Assembly: GCA_973895155.1 (NCBI GenBank) | Contig: OZ316891.1 | Location: 13,082,001 to 13,146,000, forward strand | Direction: 5' to 3' | DNA from: Marsupella aquatica | Taxonomy: Eukaryota; Marchantiophyta | Length of the DNA stretch: 64,000 nt | Part shown: piece by piece, positions 47,395-58,503 of the stretch | Numbering within the stretch: position 1 is the stretch's first letter | Layout of the letters: each line of letters opens with the position of its first letter | Program-made: the position numbers and the translations under genes | The notes under the pieces: generated by a model | The model's input: the letters and a program-made list of their open reading frames with translations, nothing else | Databases searched by the model: none | Told to the model about the DNA's origin: nothing

Positions 47395-47690
47395 ATGTCT
47401 AGCGAGCTTTCTTGCCTCACTCACATTTCTTTGCACTGTCTACATTTCTTTGGCTCACTTGCATTTTTTCTGTGCATATTTTTGCCTTGCCTCAACATCT
47501 TTGCCGCACCCCAACACCTAAACTCACCTCAACATATTTGCCTCAACACCTTTCTTCGCCTGAAAATCTTTTCTTGCCTGAGCATCTTTTCTTACCTCAA
47601 ACATCTTTTCCTGCATCTTTTTCTTTCCTCGACATCTTTTTCTCTCCTTCACATCTTTTTACTCACCTCTACATTTTCTCAGTTGTGTTG
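47395..47690 (-). repeat. Degenerate minisatellite, third locus of the GATGTCAAGGTGAGAAAA family
   Basis: The plus strand is a run of CTCACATCTTT, CCTCAACATCTTT and CTCGACATCTTTTTCTC units of about 15-22 bp, the complement of the units at 24930-25470. The ORFs across it (Leu/Phe/Ser/His-rich, 47395-47832 and 47412-47810) are by-products of the repeat. Confidence 0.75.
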
Positions 47691-47802
47691 GCAAATCGAT
47701 CAATGGTTTTTTATATTGCAAATCCATCAGACCTGCTCAGAATGCCGACTTCTTCACTGCTTCAATTTCTTTTTTATTATAAGAGGGCATGCTCCTTATT
47801 TT

Positions 47803-47960
47803 TTAACTGACCCCGTGAGGAAGCTCTTGTAAAATTCTTGGCGCATGGTTGCACCACATCAGCACTATCCACCACAAACACAACCGATGATGTTTGCAAT
47901 GTCAAACAAACACGACCATTTTTGTTTGTCACAACACCAGAAAAAACACTTAGACCCAGT
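47803..47960 (+). mobile_element. MITE family B copy, decayed
   Basis: GACCCCGTGAGG.AGCTCTTGTAAAATTCTTGGCGCATGG, with GGTTGCACCACATCAGCAC, aligns with the complement of 31759-31924. Its terminal TTTACGG/CCGTAAA repeats have largely been lost. Confidence 0.55.
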
Positions 47961-48242
47961 CTGGTATAAACTTAAGAAATAATGAAAATTAACATGCCAA
48001 ATACCAAAGAGTGGAGGCAAAAGAGTAATCATTGATAACATTTTTATTTACTTTTTGAATAATTACAATGAAGAATTTATGTACATTTAATCAATTTACT
48101 TATTGAACAATGCTGACTAAGTGTAGTAGTTTGAAATGATTGATCAAAGCATACAATAGATCATTTGCTAGCAAAGTGGATCCTATGGTAGAAGAAAAGT
48201 GCAAATTGTCACAAGAAAATTTGCATGTGGTTGCATATATTT

Positions 48243-48408
48243 ATTACGGACCCCATGAGAGGTCCCTTCCGAAATTCCTGGCACCACAATGTGCCACGTC
48301 AACAACAACCACAACAAACAAGACTCATCAGTTTTGTGAATTAAACTTGTAATTTCCATTCGTGTTTGTGTCAATTTGGGTGTAAATTTTGGGACGCCAT
48401 GCCGTAAA
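48243..48408 (+). mobile_element. MITE family B copy, 166 bp
   Basis: It starts ATTACGGACCCCATGAGAGG and ends GGGACGCCATGCCGTAAA, the same length as and opposite in orientation to the copy at 31759-31924. The interior shares the GTGCCAC.TCA and GTGTTTGTG segments. No coding capacity and no clear target-site duplication were found. Confidence 0.7.
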
Positions 48409-49006
48409 AAGAAAAGTAAAAAATTAGAAATGCAAAGAGCAAGACGATTAAAACTGTCACTATGTAACCATTTTAGTTACTTATCCAATTTTAAAACTTA
48501 AATTCAAAGATTTGAAAAATATTTTTTCTATAATAATAATGACTAATAACTAACTTGATAACTTCCTTGTTAAAGGGTAATTGGCACCTGGAGTAAGATT
48601 TTTGGCCCTTTGCAATTAAGGTAAACGGCTAGCCATGGTCCAAACTTGAAGTCAACAAGCTTATACAATTCATTTGATCAGACATTCATCTAATTTCAAA
48701 TGGACTTGTCACGGAGTGAATTCTGACTCTCGTAGCTTAAGAATTTGGTAGCATGTAGTGAAAAGGTCTGATTTTGACAACTACAAGTTGTGATATCATG
48801 CTGTGATATCGATAACCATGCTGTCAATTAGCCAAGGCGTCCACGAACTAATTAATCTCTTAGGTTTATGCATGAGATCAAATGTTGATTGTTAACGGTG
48901 ATGGTGTGCACTATAGACACACGATACGTTAAGTTAGCTAGTTGTTATTTTGGGATTTACATGATGTATTTTTTGTGCACATTCCTATGGTGGAAGAAAA
49001 GTACAT
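48409..49006. other. Unassigned intergenic sequence
   Basis: No gene recognised. A string TCCTATGGTGGAAGAAAAGT near 48985 also occurs with one change at 48180, suggesting a shared short repeat. Confidence 0.35.
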
Positions 49007-49151
49007 AATTTCTAAAAAAAATCAAAGAGTGTTGTTCCTATTTCCAATGGAGGAATTAGTTCTTCTCACAAGCATAGAAAAAGGGGTACATCCACAAACT
49101 AATTCCTCCATTGGAGTTAGGAACAACACGCTTTGATTTCTTTTAGAAATT
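49007..49151 (+). repeat. Foldback: about 55-bp inverted arms with a 35-nt loop
   Basis: The left arm (49007-49061) contains GTGTTGTTCCTA and CCAATGGAGGAATTAGTT. The right arm (49097-49151) is its complement with a few mismatches, mainly AAAAAA/AAAGAA, AGAG/AGCG and TTT/ACT. An RNA from either strand would form a long, nearly perfect hairpin, as seen in young microRNA loci or foldback elements. No sequence evidence separates those two options. Confidence 0.85.
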
Positions 49152-49274
49152 GAGTTTTCACAAGCTCCAAGCCGCACTTATGTTTGAATTGAATTCTTCA
49201 TTTACCTGTTTCAATTGGTAGTGAGACAATTTTGCTGAACATCATAATTGTTAGATCTACAAGTCTTGTCTTTG

Positions 49275-49335
49275 GGAAGGGTTGAACCCTGGACCTCCTC
49301 TTCCTGCACGAAAGTTCCAACCATTGGGCTAGACT
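49275..49335 (-). mobile_element. tRNA-derived SINE-like head
   Basis: Read on the minus strand, TAGCCCAATGGTT (box A-like, 49331-49319) is followed after about 30 bases by GGTCCAGGGTTCAACCC (box B GGTTCAACCC, 49290-49281). The GGTCCAGGGTTC context is characteristic of tRNA-derived plant SINE heads. The body would extend toward lower coordinates, but its end is not defined. Confidence 0.45.
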
Positions 49336-49339
49336 TAAA

Positions 49340-50690
49340 TGTCTACATATAGATACACAAATTTTCATTACAACCTATTGTTATTACTTCCGCCTTTAAT
49401 TTGATTCCAATTAAGAGTCCACACATGAAGCTCTCTAGTAATTACATGTATAGAAAATCAAAATTAGTTGATTATTAGTACTTACGTTACAAGACATTAT
49501 GTTCCAGTGTATATTCCAGCTATATTGGCACAAGATTATGTGGAATTATTCAGAGTGTACTTTATTTGGCCCTTTTCTGAAATAAAATGTGATCATCTTA
49601 GAAAACTTTAAAATGATGAGTTCTCTAATAAGGTTTGGATACAACCAAAGAGATTGGTGGTCATTGTTACATTGCACTAAACTATTATCACAGCACCATT
49701 GATCAAATAGCAAGAAACAATTAATGTTATCCCTATCCAACATCTCGGCTGGGATTGTCTTGGAGCCCTAAGAACCCAGGAGATGGTCACCCCCATGGAA
49801 TACAACCCTAGTACATACCAGGGCCACGACCAGAGACCTCTTTGTACAGGATAATGACGGTTCTTGCACAGGGTTTCTAGGGTGTAATCTTTTGACTAGA
49901 AAGTAAAGCTTTTCTGAGCATTCAGGAGGATCGTTCAGACTAGAACCCCAACCCACAAAACATAAATTCAGTACAAACGAAAGCTAACAATCATGACATT
50001 AGGGGCAGTAGATTATGGAAATAATAGGGACCTCGAGAAATTGTTAGACACCTGCAACGTTCCCATACCAAATTTACACTCACACAAAAGATTGACTGAA
50101 GGGGGAGAGAAGTACTTTACAAAGTGTTGGTCCCACTTCTATTTTAACATGCCAGTTTTCTAGTAGACAACTGAGTGTTAGCTTCTAAACTATTGTGAAT
50201 CCCTTTCAAAACTATTGTGAATCCCTTTCAAAAAATGGCGGACCTCTCATGTTTGTCTCATAATCACTAGGTTAATTACTCAAAACCATAAACTTAGGAA
50301 ACAGAACTATGAGTTCTAACTCATAGTTAAGTGGGGAGGGGATGAAATGTTTGTTTCTCACAGCACTTGGATTCCATCATATTCTCTTACTCTCTTAGGG
50401 TCTAGGTATCTATATCTATAATGTACGAAGATTCAATTTAATATAACATGAATATAAATATAAAACAACTAATTCTAGCAAAGGATGGACATGATTGAAA
50501 AATAAATATAGACCTAGAGGGGGTCTCAAACAAGAAAATTTAATAATTCCACCACGCTGCATTTTGTCAGTAAAAGCTTTTTAGTCACGGCACTCCCTGT
50601 GGGGTCGAGGGTGGGGGATATACTCTCATGAAACCCACCCCGTCACCCCGAATTAGTTACGTGACTGTCGTAGGATAACCTCGGAGCAAC
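49340..50690. other. Unassigned intergenic sequence
   Basis: No gene recognised. A 21-bp exact tandem duplication (AAACTATTGTGAATCCCTTT) lies at about 50187-50229. Confidence 0.35.
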
Positions 50691-52594
50691 TACAGTGCGT
50701 ACTACAGTAGCGGAGGCTACTGTAATCATAGAACCGCAATCAATCATCATAAGGAAGAGAGCAGACGGCCAGACGGGGGAGACTGGACAGGGCTACCGTC
50801 GGAGCATCAAGGTTCTTTTTCACTCGGGAACGATGACGTTGCGGCTATGGCGGTCCCGGACTCCCGGTGGTCTGATGCTTGGACTTGGCAACCAAGGTAG
50901 CGGCGGGGCCCATCCCGCGCTTCGGACGACGACGACGACGGAGAGGGAGGTCGATCGTTCGTTCATCAGGTTCCGTTCCAAACAATGGGCGATGGAAAGG
51001 CATGGCGTGCCAAACAGAAGAAGAATAGAAGAGAAGGAGAAGAAGCAGACACACAGGAGTACAGGACGGTCAGTCAGTCAGTCGAGCCTCATCGTTCTCA
51101 CTGTCCTGCGAGCTTCGTGTTCTAGTTCTTCAACGGATGTGAATTGTTGAGAAAGAAGACTGGGCGAGGCGATGGAGGAGGAGGAGTAGATTTAATTTTC
51201 AACGCCGCGTGATGGCGAGTGGGTAGTTTCCGAGGGGGAGGACGAGCAAGACGCGACGGACGGACGGACGGACGGCCAGACCAGACGTCCATTGAGACTT
51301 TGAGAGAAAAGGGGAGACGACCGGGTGCGCCGGAAAAGCCTGTCCTGCGCTTGAAGCGGGGAGCGAGTGAGCGAAGAGCGTAGAACGAGGAAAGAGGGGG
51401 GACGGTCCAGCAAATAGACAGACGGAGACAGTGGGCACTGGAGGTTCGGAGGTTTGAACGACAAAACTGGTGGGCTCTTTCTAGAGATTATCGGTCCGCC
51501 GAAGAGACCTCGTGCAGATCTCAGAGGGAGAGGGGTGGAATGAGTGTTACGTAATATTTTGCAACGACTCTCCGGGTGGGACGGTGGTTCTCGAAGAGGC
51601 TGCGGGAGGAGGCGGAGGAGGTTCTTCTGGAGATCCGACGACTAGGTTAGAGATGTTCGAAACCCGCGTTGTCTTCACGAAGGCAATGACTGGATCGGGA
51701 GATTATCGGTGAAAACGCGGGGAGACGTAGAGATTTTCCTCTTACGAGCGTAGCAGGGCTCGGCAATAGTAGATGGTCACACTAGAAGGATTTTCGGGTG
51801 TGGAATAGGGATTGATTCAGGGATTGCTCTGCCGTGTAGTCGGGTCTGGGCTTCACCTCGGTTGTTCCAGTGACCTGCTGTGTAGATCAGTAGTTTTCAA
51901 GTTCGATCTGGTCGTTTTTAGTGAACCCTTGAGACAAAGAGGAATCCGCTTCCCGTCAGAGGGGATCTGTCCGGGGAGCAATCTGTGAGCTCGAAGAAGA
52001 TGATCTACCGTGTAGACACGTCTCGGACCGATGGAAGATTTTTGACGGTGAGGGATTCGTTGAGGAGGATATGTTTCAGCGATGGTGTGGATTGCGCTGG
52101 GAAGATGGGTGAACATTTCGCCGGGAACGAAAGCTTCTGCTGTAGTTTGTTGCTCCTCTTTCTTGGAGACTGAGGAGTGCACGGATTTGTCTCCAGTTGA
52201 GGCAGATTGCAGATATTTCACTTCGAGGTGAAAAAGAACGGAAGGGTGGAATCGAACCTTAAAGTGCTGTTCGCCTTTAGCATCATCTATCATTGTTCAT
52301 CGTTTTCTTAGAGAATCTAGGAGGTGGTCGGGCTCATCACTAGTCCATGCGACATTGTATAGCAGGAAGGATCCTTGTCAGGATTATGCTACACTGACTA
52401 CAGATTGTTTCCTTATCTCAACATCTTTTGCCCTGGCTGTGAGGATCCTTCCTCCTTTTGCTAGTCAGGTAGAAAGAGGCGAGCGTTGATCTCGAAGTGG
52501 TGCGGTTCTGATTCTTTAGAAGGATTCACAGCAATCAGGTGGCGGGGTAGAATTGACGCTGCTGCTATTGAAGTGTGTTTTAAACGGGTGAGAA
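50691..52594 (+). promoter_or_regulatory. GC-rich upstream region and probable long leader of the flippase gene
   Basis: Composition shifts abruptly to purine-rich, GC-rich sequence with simple runs: GAC triplets at about 50928-50942, GTCA at about 51068-51082, GGAC/GACG at about 51256-51276, and GGA runs at about 51173-51187. Such tracts are common in plant leaders. ORFs on either strand (for example 50695-51150 plus, 51192-51464 minus, 51853-52293 minus) show no family resemblance. A leader intron is possible, because acceptor-like CAG|GT strings occur near 52468 and 52538, but I cannot define it. Confidence 0.5.
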
Positions 52595-55500
52595 ATGGCG
52601 ACCCGAGGACGAAGAAAAATGAGGTTCAGCAAGCTGTACTCGTACACTACAGGTGGTGCGCGACCTCCACGTTCCGGTCCAGAAGTTCCTATTGGAGGAC
52701 CTGGTTTCTCACGAATAGTATTCGCAAATGAGTCCCACATGCACATGAGGAAGCCCCACAAGTATAAAAGTAACTACGTTTCCACCACCAAGTACAATAT
52801 TGTCACGTTTCTGCCAAAAGCATTGTTCGAGCAGTTCCGGAGGGTGGCCAATCTTTATTTTCTTCTCGCTGCAGCCATATCTCTTACATCGGTCGCTCCA
52901 TTTTCACCCATTAGTGTGATCGCTCCTCTGGTTTTTGTTGTTGGTGTGAGTATAACCAAGGAGGCTGTCGAGGACTCTCGGCGCTTTGCACAGGTTCGTT
53001 TTTTGCGCGAAACGATCCAGCAGTCTGGTTGTCGCGTACAATATTTGAGTCTCAACCGTTCCTTCCGTCTATTCTGTGGTGCGTTTTTGTATCAGTTCTT
53101 GTTGCTAGACTTGTAGTGGATCAGGAGTCGTTGTCATGATGGACATACCTTCTCCAGAGGCTCACGTGATAACATTGTGTTGCAGGACCAGGAGATAAAC
53201 AATAGGAAGGTTAAAATTCATGTCAGCGATGGGAAATTCGAGGAGAGGCCATGGAAGAAGTTGAGAGTAGGAGATGTCGTCAAGGTCGAGAAGGACAGTT
53301 TTTTCCCTGCAGATCTTTTGATGCTTTCATCTGCCTATCCTGATGGCATCTGTTACGTCGAGACCATGAATCTGGACGGAGAGACTAATCTTAAATTGAA
53401 AAAGACGTTGGAACGGACCATTGACCTAGACGAAGATGGTGAGTTTGCCAGATTTCGCGCTACGATGAATTGCGAGGATCCCAATCCTAGTTTGTACACC
53501 TTTGTTGGAAACCTCACCATTGATGGAGAGACCTTGTCGGTTGGACCGCAACAGCTGTTGTTGAGAGACTCTAAGCTTCGAAATACTTCCTACGTGTATG
53601 GAGTGGTTGTTTTCAGCGGGCATGACACGAAGGTGATGCAGAATGCTACAGCCGTGCCGTCAAAGAGAAGTCGCATCGAGAGAAGGATGGACAAAATTAT
53701 CTATTTCCTGTTTGGGGTATTAGTGTTGATCTCGGTTATCGGCGCAGTTGTCTTTGGAGTTAAGACGCACAACGATATGCCAGACTGGTGGTATTTGCGG
53801 CCACTCGATACTACCAGCTCCTATAATCCGAGGCACGCAATTATCTCTTCGTTGCTGCAGCTAATTACGGCTTTAATTCTGTATGGGTACCTCATTCCCA
53901 TCTCTTTGTATGTGTCCATTGAACTTGTGAAGGTCCTTCAGGCTATGTTCATAAATCAAGACAGAGAAATGTATTACGCCGAGAATGACACTCCTGCGCG
54001 GGCGCGCACCTCCAATCTAAATGAGGAGCTTGGGCAAGTCGATACGATACTTTCGGACAAAACCGGGACACTGACTTGCAACCAAATGGAGTTCCTGAAG
54101 TGCTCAATTGCGGGTGTATCTTATGGACGTGGAGTTACTGAGGTCGAGAGAGCCACAGCCAAGAGGCTGGGGAAAGATCCTAAGGAGCTGGAGGAGGCAG
54201 ATGATTCTTCCTCGGAGGATGGTGATGGTAAGCATGGCACTGAGATGTCGCCATCCCCTCACATCAAGGGCTATAACTTCAAGGACGATCGTATATCACA
54301 CAATAACTGGCCCAAAGAAGCCAATGCAGAAGTTATCCAGCAATTCCTTCGTATTCTCGCAGTGTGCCATACTGCTATTCCAGACGAGGATGAGCATGGT
54401 ACAGTGACATACGAGGCGGAGTCACCCGATGAAGCATCGTTTGTTATAGCTGCACGAGAATTTGGGTTTGAGTTTTTCAAGCGCACTCAAAATTCCATCC
54501 TGGTTCGCGAGTATGACCCATCTTCGCAACGGAAAGTGGATCGGTAAGCTGCCTTTATCAATTCGAACATTGCGTGTCGTTTCTAAGGCTGGTGCGGGTT
54601 GTTTTGGGATGGTTTGAACTGTCTTCTCTCTGTCAGTGGAGTCACTGTGGTGATTTTAGTGTAGTTTAAGCTCATATTTGTGTCCCATCCTCTGGTCTGC
54701 CTAATATCAGAATTTGATGCGACTCACGATCCTAATTCATCTCGTGGGGTTCAGGGAGTACAAAATTTTAAACCTGTTGGAGTTCAACAGTACAAGGAAG
54801 CGCATGTCTGTGGTGGTAAAGGACGAAACGGGTCAAATATCTATCATGTGCAAGGGCGCTGACAGGTTGGTTCAACATTGACCTTCGCAAATTTCTACAG
54901 TAACTTTCTCAATCAGATTACCATTGTGTGGCGGCCCTCCTTGGTTTTTTCCAGTATTAGTGGGAGGCCTATGCTTTTGCCTTGAATAGCCGACTTCGGG
55001 GAGGTTTCCGTGGAAGTTTCTGTAGACTTGCGAAGAATACGCTAATCGGTAGTTAATGCTGTTTGGTTGTGATTTGCAGCGTGATACTTGAGAGATTGGC
55101 GAAAACAGGGAAAACGCACGCTGACTCAACTAAGGTCCATCTTGCGAAGTATGGGGATGCCGGTTTACGTACTTTGGCTCTGTCATATCGCAACATTGAC
55201 GAGGCAGAGTACACGCAGTGGAATTCTGTTTTTGTGAAGGCCAAAACAACAATTGGTGGTGACAGAGATGCCTTGTTAGATGCAGCATCGGAACTGATTG
55301 AAAAGGACCTGATTTTGGTTGGGGCCACTGCTGTGGAGGACAAATTGCAAGAAGGGGTACGTCATTCCTCGTTTCAATTGAGGTTTAGTACGGTAGCTTT
55401 GTGCGGCCTTTCAGTCAAAAGCTCAGTCATCGAGGATTCTATCTCATATATGGTCATGTATATTTCCAGGTACCGGAGTGTATCGATAGGCTGGCACTGG

Positions 55501-57806
55501 CAGGGTTGAAAATATGGGTCCTGACAGGCGATAAGCAGGAAACTGCCATCAATATCGGGTATGTCTTCCTTGTTGCAAGACGCATTGAGAGATCCGAAAA
55601 TCAGAAGAAAATGTTTTTCTACTACTCTGCTCGCTCTTGGTGTTTTCTGGTTTTCTTTGCCTACAATCTATACTCGGAGGAAATGAAGCATATCATAGTA
55701 GGCTTTGGTGTTCGCTTATGCGATTTCTGATTGCATCGTTTTCTTTCTTTCAGGTTTGCCTGCAGCCTTCTCCGTGAAGGAATGAGACAAATCATAGTAA
55801 GCCTGGACACTCCAGAAGTCAGAGCTGCGGAGGAATTTGGAGACAAAGAAAGCATAGCCAAAGTACGCTGTCGTCACTCATGCATGCTGTTGTACCCTGT
55901 GAAAGCCTTTCAGCTCCATTTAATGAAACATCATCTGGTTGGAAATGCTGACCTCCGTGGACGATCTGGCGTGCTTGGTTCTTCGTTCACAGGTGTCCCG
56001 GGAAAGTATTTCGCAGCAGCTCATGATTGGGCAACAGCAAGTTGACTTGGAAAGGAGCACTGATGACGTTGTGTTTGCGTTAATCATTGATGGCAAAGCT
56101 CTGATATACGGGCTAGATGATGGACTTAAAGCGAGATTACTTCAGTTGGCCATGACTTGCTCATCAGTAATATGTTGCCGTGTTTCTCCCAAACAGAAAG
56201 CCTTGGTGAGTAGGTTTTACGCGGTGTTATTTGTATGCCCATCCAGCGGCACATTGTTTGAATGTGCAATTTTCGGAATGCATATTACGTTAGCCAGTAC
56301 TCTCTGGAGTGCATATTATTCATAGTTCATAAAGTGAGTTGAGTAGACTTATGCCTTACGACTATGGCTGATGTACTTCGCTTTCTTGCTGCACAGATTA
56401 CGAGACTTGTCAAGGAAGGTACTGGCAAGACCACTTTGGGAATAGGTGATGGTGCAAATGATGTTGGTATGATCCAGGAAGCTGACATTGGTATTGGTAT
56501 CAGCGGGGTTGAAGGAATGCAGGCTGTAATGGCAAGTGATTTTGCAATTGCACAGTTCCGCTATTTGGAAAGATTACTTATAGTGCATGGGCACTGGTGT
56601 TACAAGCGTATTTCCCTCATGGTGAGTTTTAAGTTCGGTACCTGCCATCTGGAAAATGGTCAAATTTTGAAAGTAACTTAAGAAGTCTTAACCCGTTGTG
56701 AAGTACTTTGATTTTCTGGTTAAAGCTTCCTTTCCACTAAATGCGGTTTTGTTCTTGTGTGCAGATCTGCTATTTTTTCTACAAAAACATTACTTTTGGT
56801 CTCACTCTTTTTTATTTCCAATCGTACTCGAATTTCTCTGGGCAGACAGTATACAATGACTGGTACCTGTCCCTCTTCAATGTGTTCTTCACATCCTTAC
56901 CTGTCATTGCCCTGGGAGTGTTTGAGCAGGATGTGTCACCACGAATTTTAATGCAGGTAAGCTCCGAGCAAAGCCCTCTTTCAGTTCTCCCAAAAATTAG
57001 CAATGTAAATACAGCCTCGTTAGGTAGGTAATTCTGAGGCATTTACACGTACCTAACTTATATCATGATCTTTCTGCCTGCAGTTTCCAGCTTTATATCA
57101 GCAAGGACCTCAGAATTTGATGTTTGCATGGTCCCGCATATTTGGGTGGATGATCAATGGGCTGTACAGCTCGGTGATTGCGTTCATTTTCAGTAGGCTG
57201 GCCATTGCCAAGGGTGCATTCCGGCATGATGGCCGGCTGCCAGAGCTGGAGGCCATGGGTGCAATAATGTACACCTGCATTGTGTGGGCAGTGAACGTTC
57301 AGCTAGTCCTCGCCATCAGTTATTTCACTTGGGTGCAGCACGTTGCTATCTGGGGCAGTATTCTGCTTTGGTATATATTTCTTCTTATCTACGGGGCATT
57401 CAGCTACTCAATATCCACAACTGCGCACAAGGTGTTGACCGAAGTTATAGCACCGGCGCCTATGTTTTGGTTGCTCACTATTCTCTCTGTAGTGGGATGC
57501 GTCCTTCCTTACTTTATCTTTACTTCATACAGAAGGAATTTCTACCCTCAGGACCACCATGTAATCCAAGAGATTCGGCATCAGCAGAAGCACATCACCG
57601 ATCCTGCCATGTGGAGGCGGGAGCGCAAGAAAGGTGTCCAACGGACGACAATCGGAATGACTGCCCACGTAGAGCACAGAGTGAGCAGCATGCAACCGGA
57701 AGGCCGGTTTGGGCATCACCCATATGATGAGCAAGAAAATAGTAGTAACATTTTTACGCCAGACTATAATAATAGTAGCAGAGATTATATACTTCATAAT
57801 GTGTAA
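52595..57806 (+). CDS. P4-type ATPase, phospholipid flippase (ALA family), 1231 aa, 10 exons
   Basis: Predicted exons: 52595-52993, 53186-54543, 54755-54865, 55080-55356, 55470-55558, 55754-55862, 55993-56205, 56397-56621, 56765-56956, 57084-57806, all GT-AG and in frame (3696 nt). P4-ATPases move phospholipids to the cytosolic leaflet, usually with a CDC50/ALIS beta subunit. Seen here: [13 protein letters not shown], then TM1-2 (about 84-120), actuator motif DGET (197-200), PISL in TM4 (371-374, the P4 signature), phosphorylation motif DKTGTLT with Asp424, KGAD in the nucleotide domain, LTGDKQETA, the hinge GDGAND (869-874), and a final exon with the last four membrane spans and a charged tail. 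The N-terminus and VSTTKYN...TFLPK resemble the ALA4-ALA12 group. One oddity is Ser128 where plant ALAs usually have Trp (EDWRR). Confidence 0.96.
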
Positions 57807-58215
57807 GTAAGACAGCATCATTTTTAGAGCCACTGATTCTTAAGAGGAGAGTTCTGAGCCGCATCTCCCTCTAATTGTACGGCTAACGAGTAGGATCATC
57901 TTAGTTATTGGTGCTTCGCTACTTCTGGGAGTTGATGCCCCTTCGCCATGGTATACCAAGTCCTTTGCCTCTCGAAGAATACTGAGGGAGAAGCACATAG
58001 GGAGGTGCACAGGCTTGAAGTTAAGGTTTCCTGTGCAGTTTTGATTTTGGTGAAAAGAGTAGGATCGAGCTCATTCTTTCTTTGTACCATAGGACCAGCC
58101 ATTTCGGCACGTGTTGTGTAATTATTACCCAAAACTTGTCCGATGAAATTTATTATGGAAAACGGGGGAAGCTTATCATTTTTCGAGTCCCAGGGCAGGT
58201 TTCTGTTTCATTGCA
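57807..58215 (+). other. Flippase 3' untranslated region and flank
   Basis: Noncoding sequence after the TAA at 57804-57806. AT-rich stretches near 58120-58180 could hold the poly(A) site, but no canonical AATAAA is obvious. Confidence 0.4.
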
Positions 58216-58503
58216 TTGATTGTTATCCAGTCTTCTGGCTGTGCAGGAGCACAGACGGAGTGGAATGTTGTGTTGGAAGAATATGACAACGTTCATGAGA
58301 ATGAAATTGCATGGCTATATACTGTGAGAGCGGTTTCTCTATCAGGAAGGGAACCTGGAGAGACAGAAAGGAATACTGAAGAGGAAGAATCTACACACAC
58401 AGGAAATTTCAATGATTCTGACCAGAACTACATAAGTGAAGTTCGTTGGAGATCCTTTGATAGGTCAACATCGATGGCTGATTTAAAAATACGTCTTGAT
58501 TGA
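58216..58503 (+). other. Unrecognised 95-codon ORF downstream of the flippase gene
   Basis: An acidic, Glu/Asn-rich ORF ending SMADLKIRLD. An acceptor-like TGTGCAG occurs at about 58243-58249, so it might be an alternative terminal exon or simply 3' flank. No domain is recognised and no upstream donor links it in frame with confidence. Confidence 0.2.

Noticed and set aside
47395-47832. 145- and 132-codon ORFs with apparent hydrophobic segments
   Set aside because: Same minisatellite family in opposite orientation; the hydrophobicity reflects CTT/TTC/CTC content.
50695-51150. 151-codon ORF before the flippase gene
   Set aside because: Low-complexity Arg/Ser/Thr product with simple repeats and no domain; treated as leader sequence.
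52230-52262. Possible tRNA T-arm on the minus strand (GGTTCGATTCCACC)
   Set aside because: The T-stem does not pair, and no box A, anticodon arm or acceptor stem is found at tRNA spacing.
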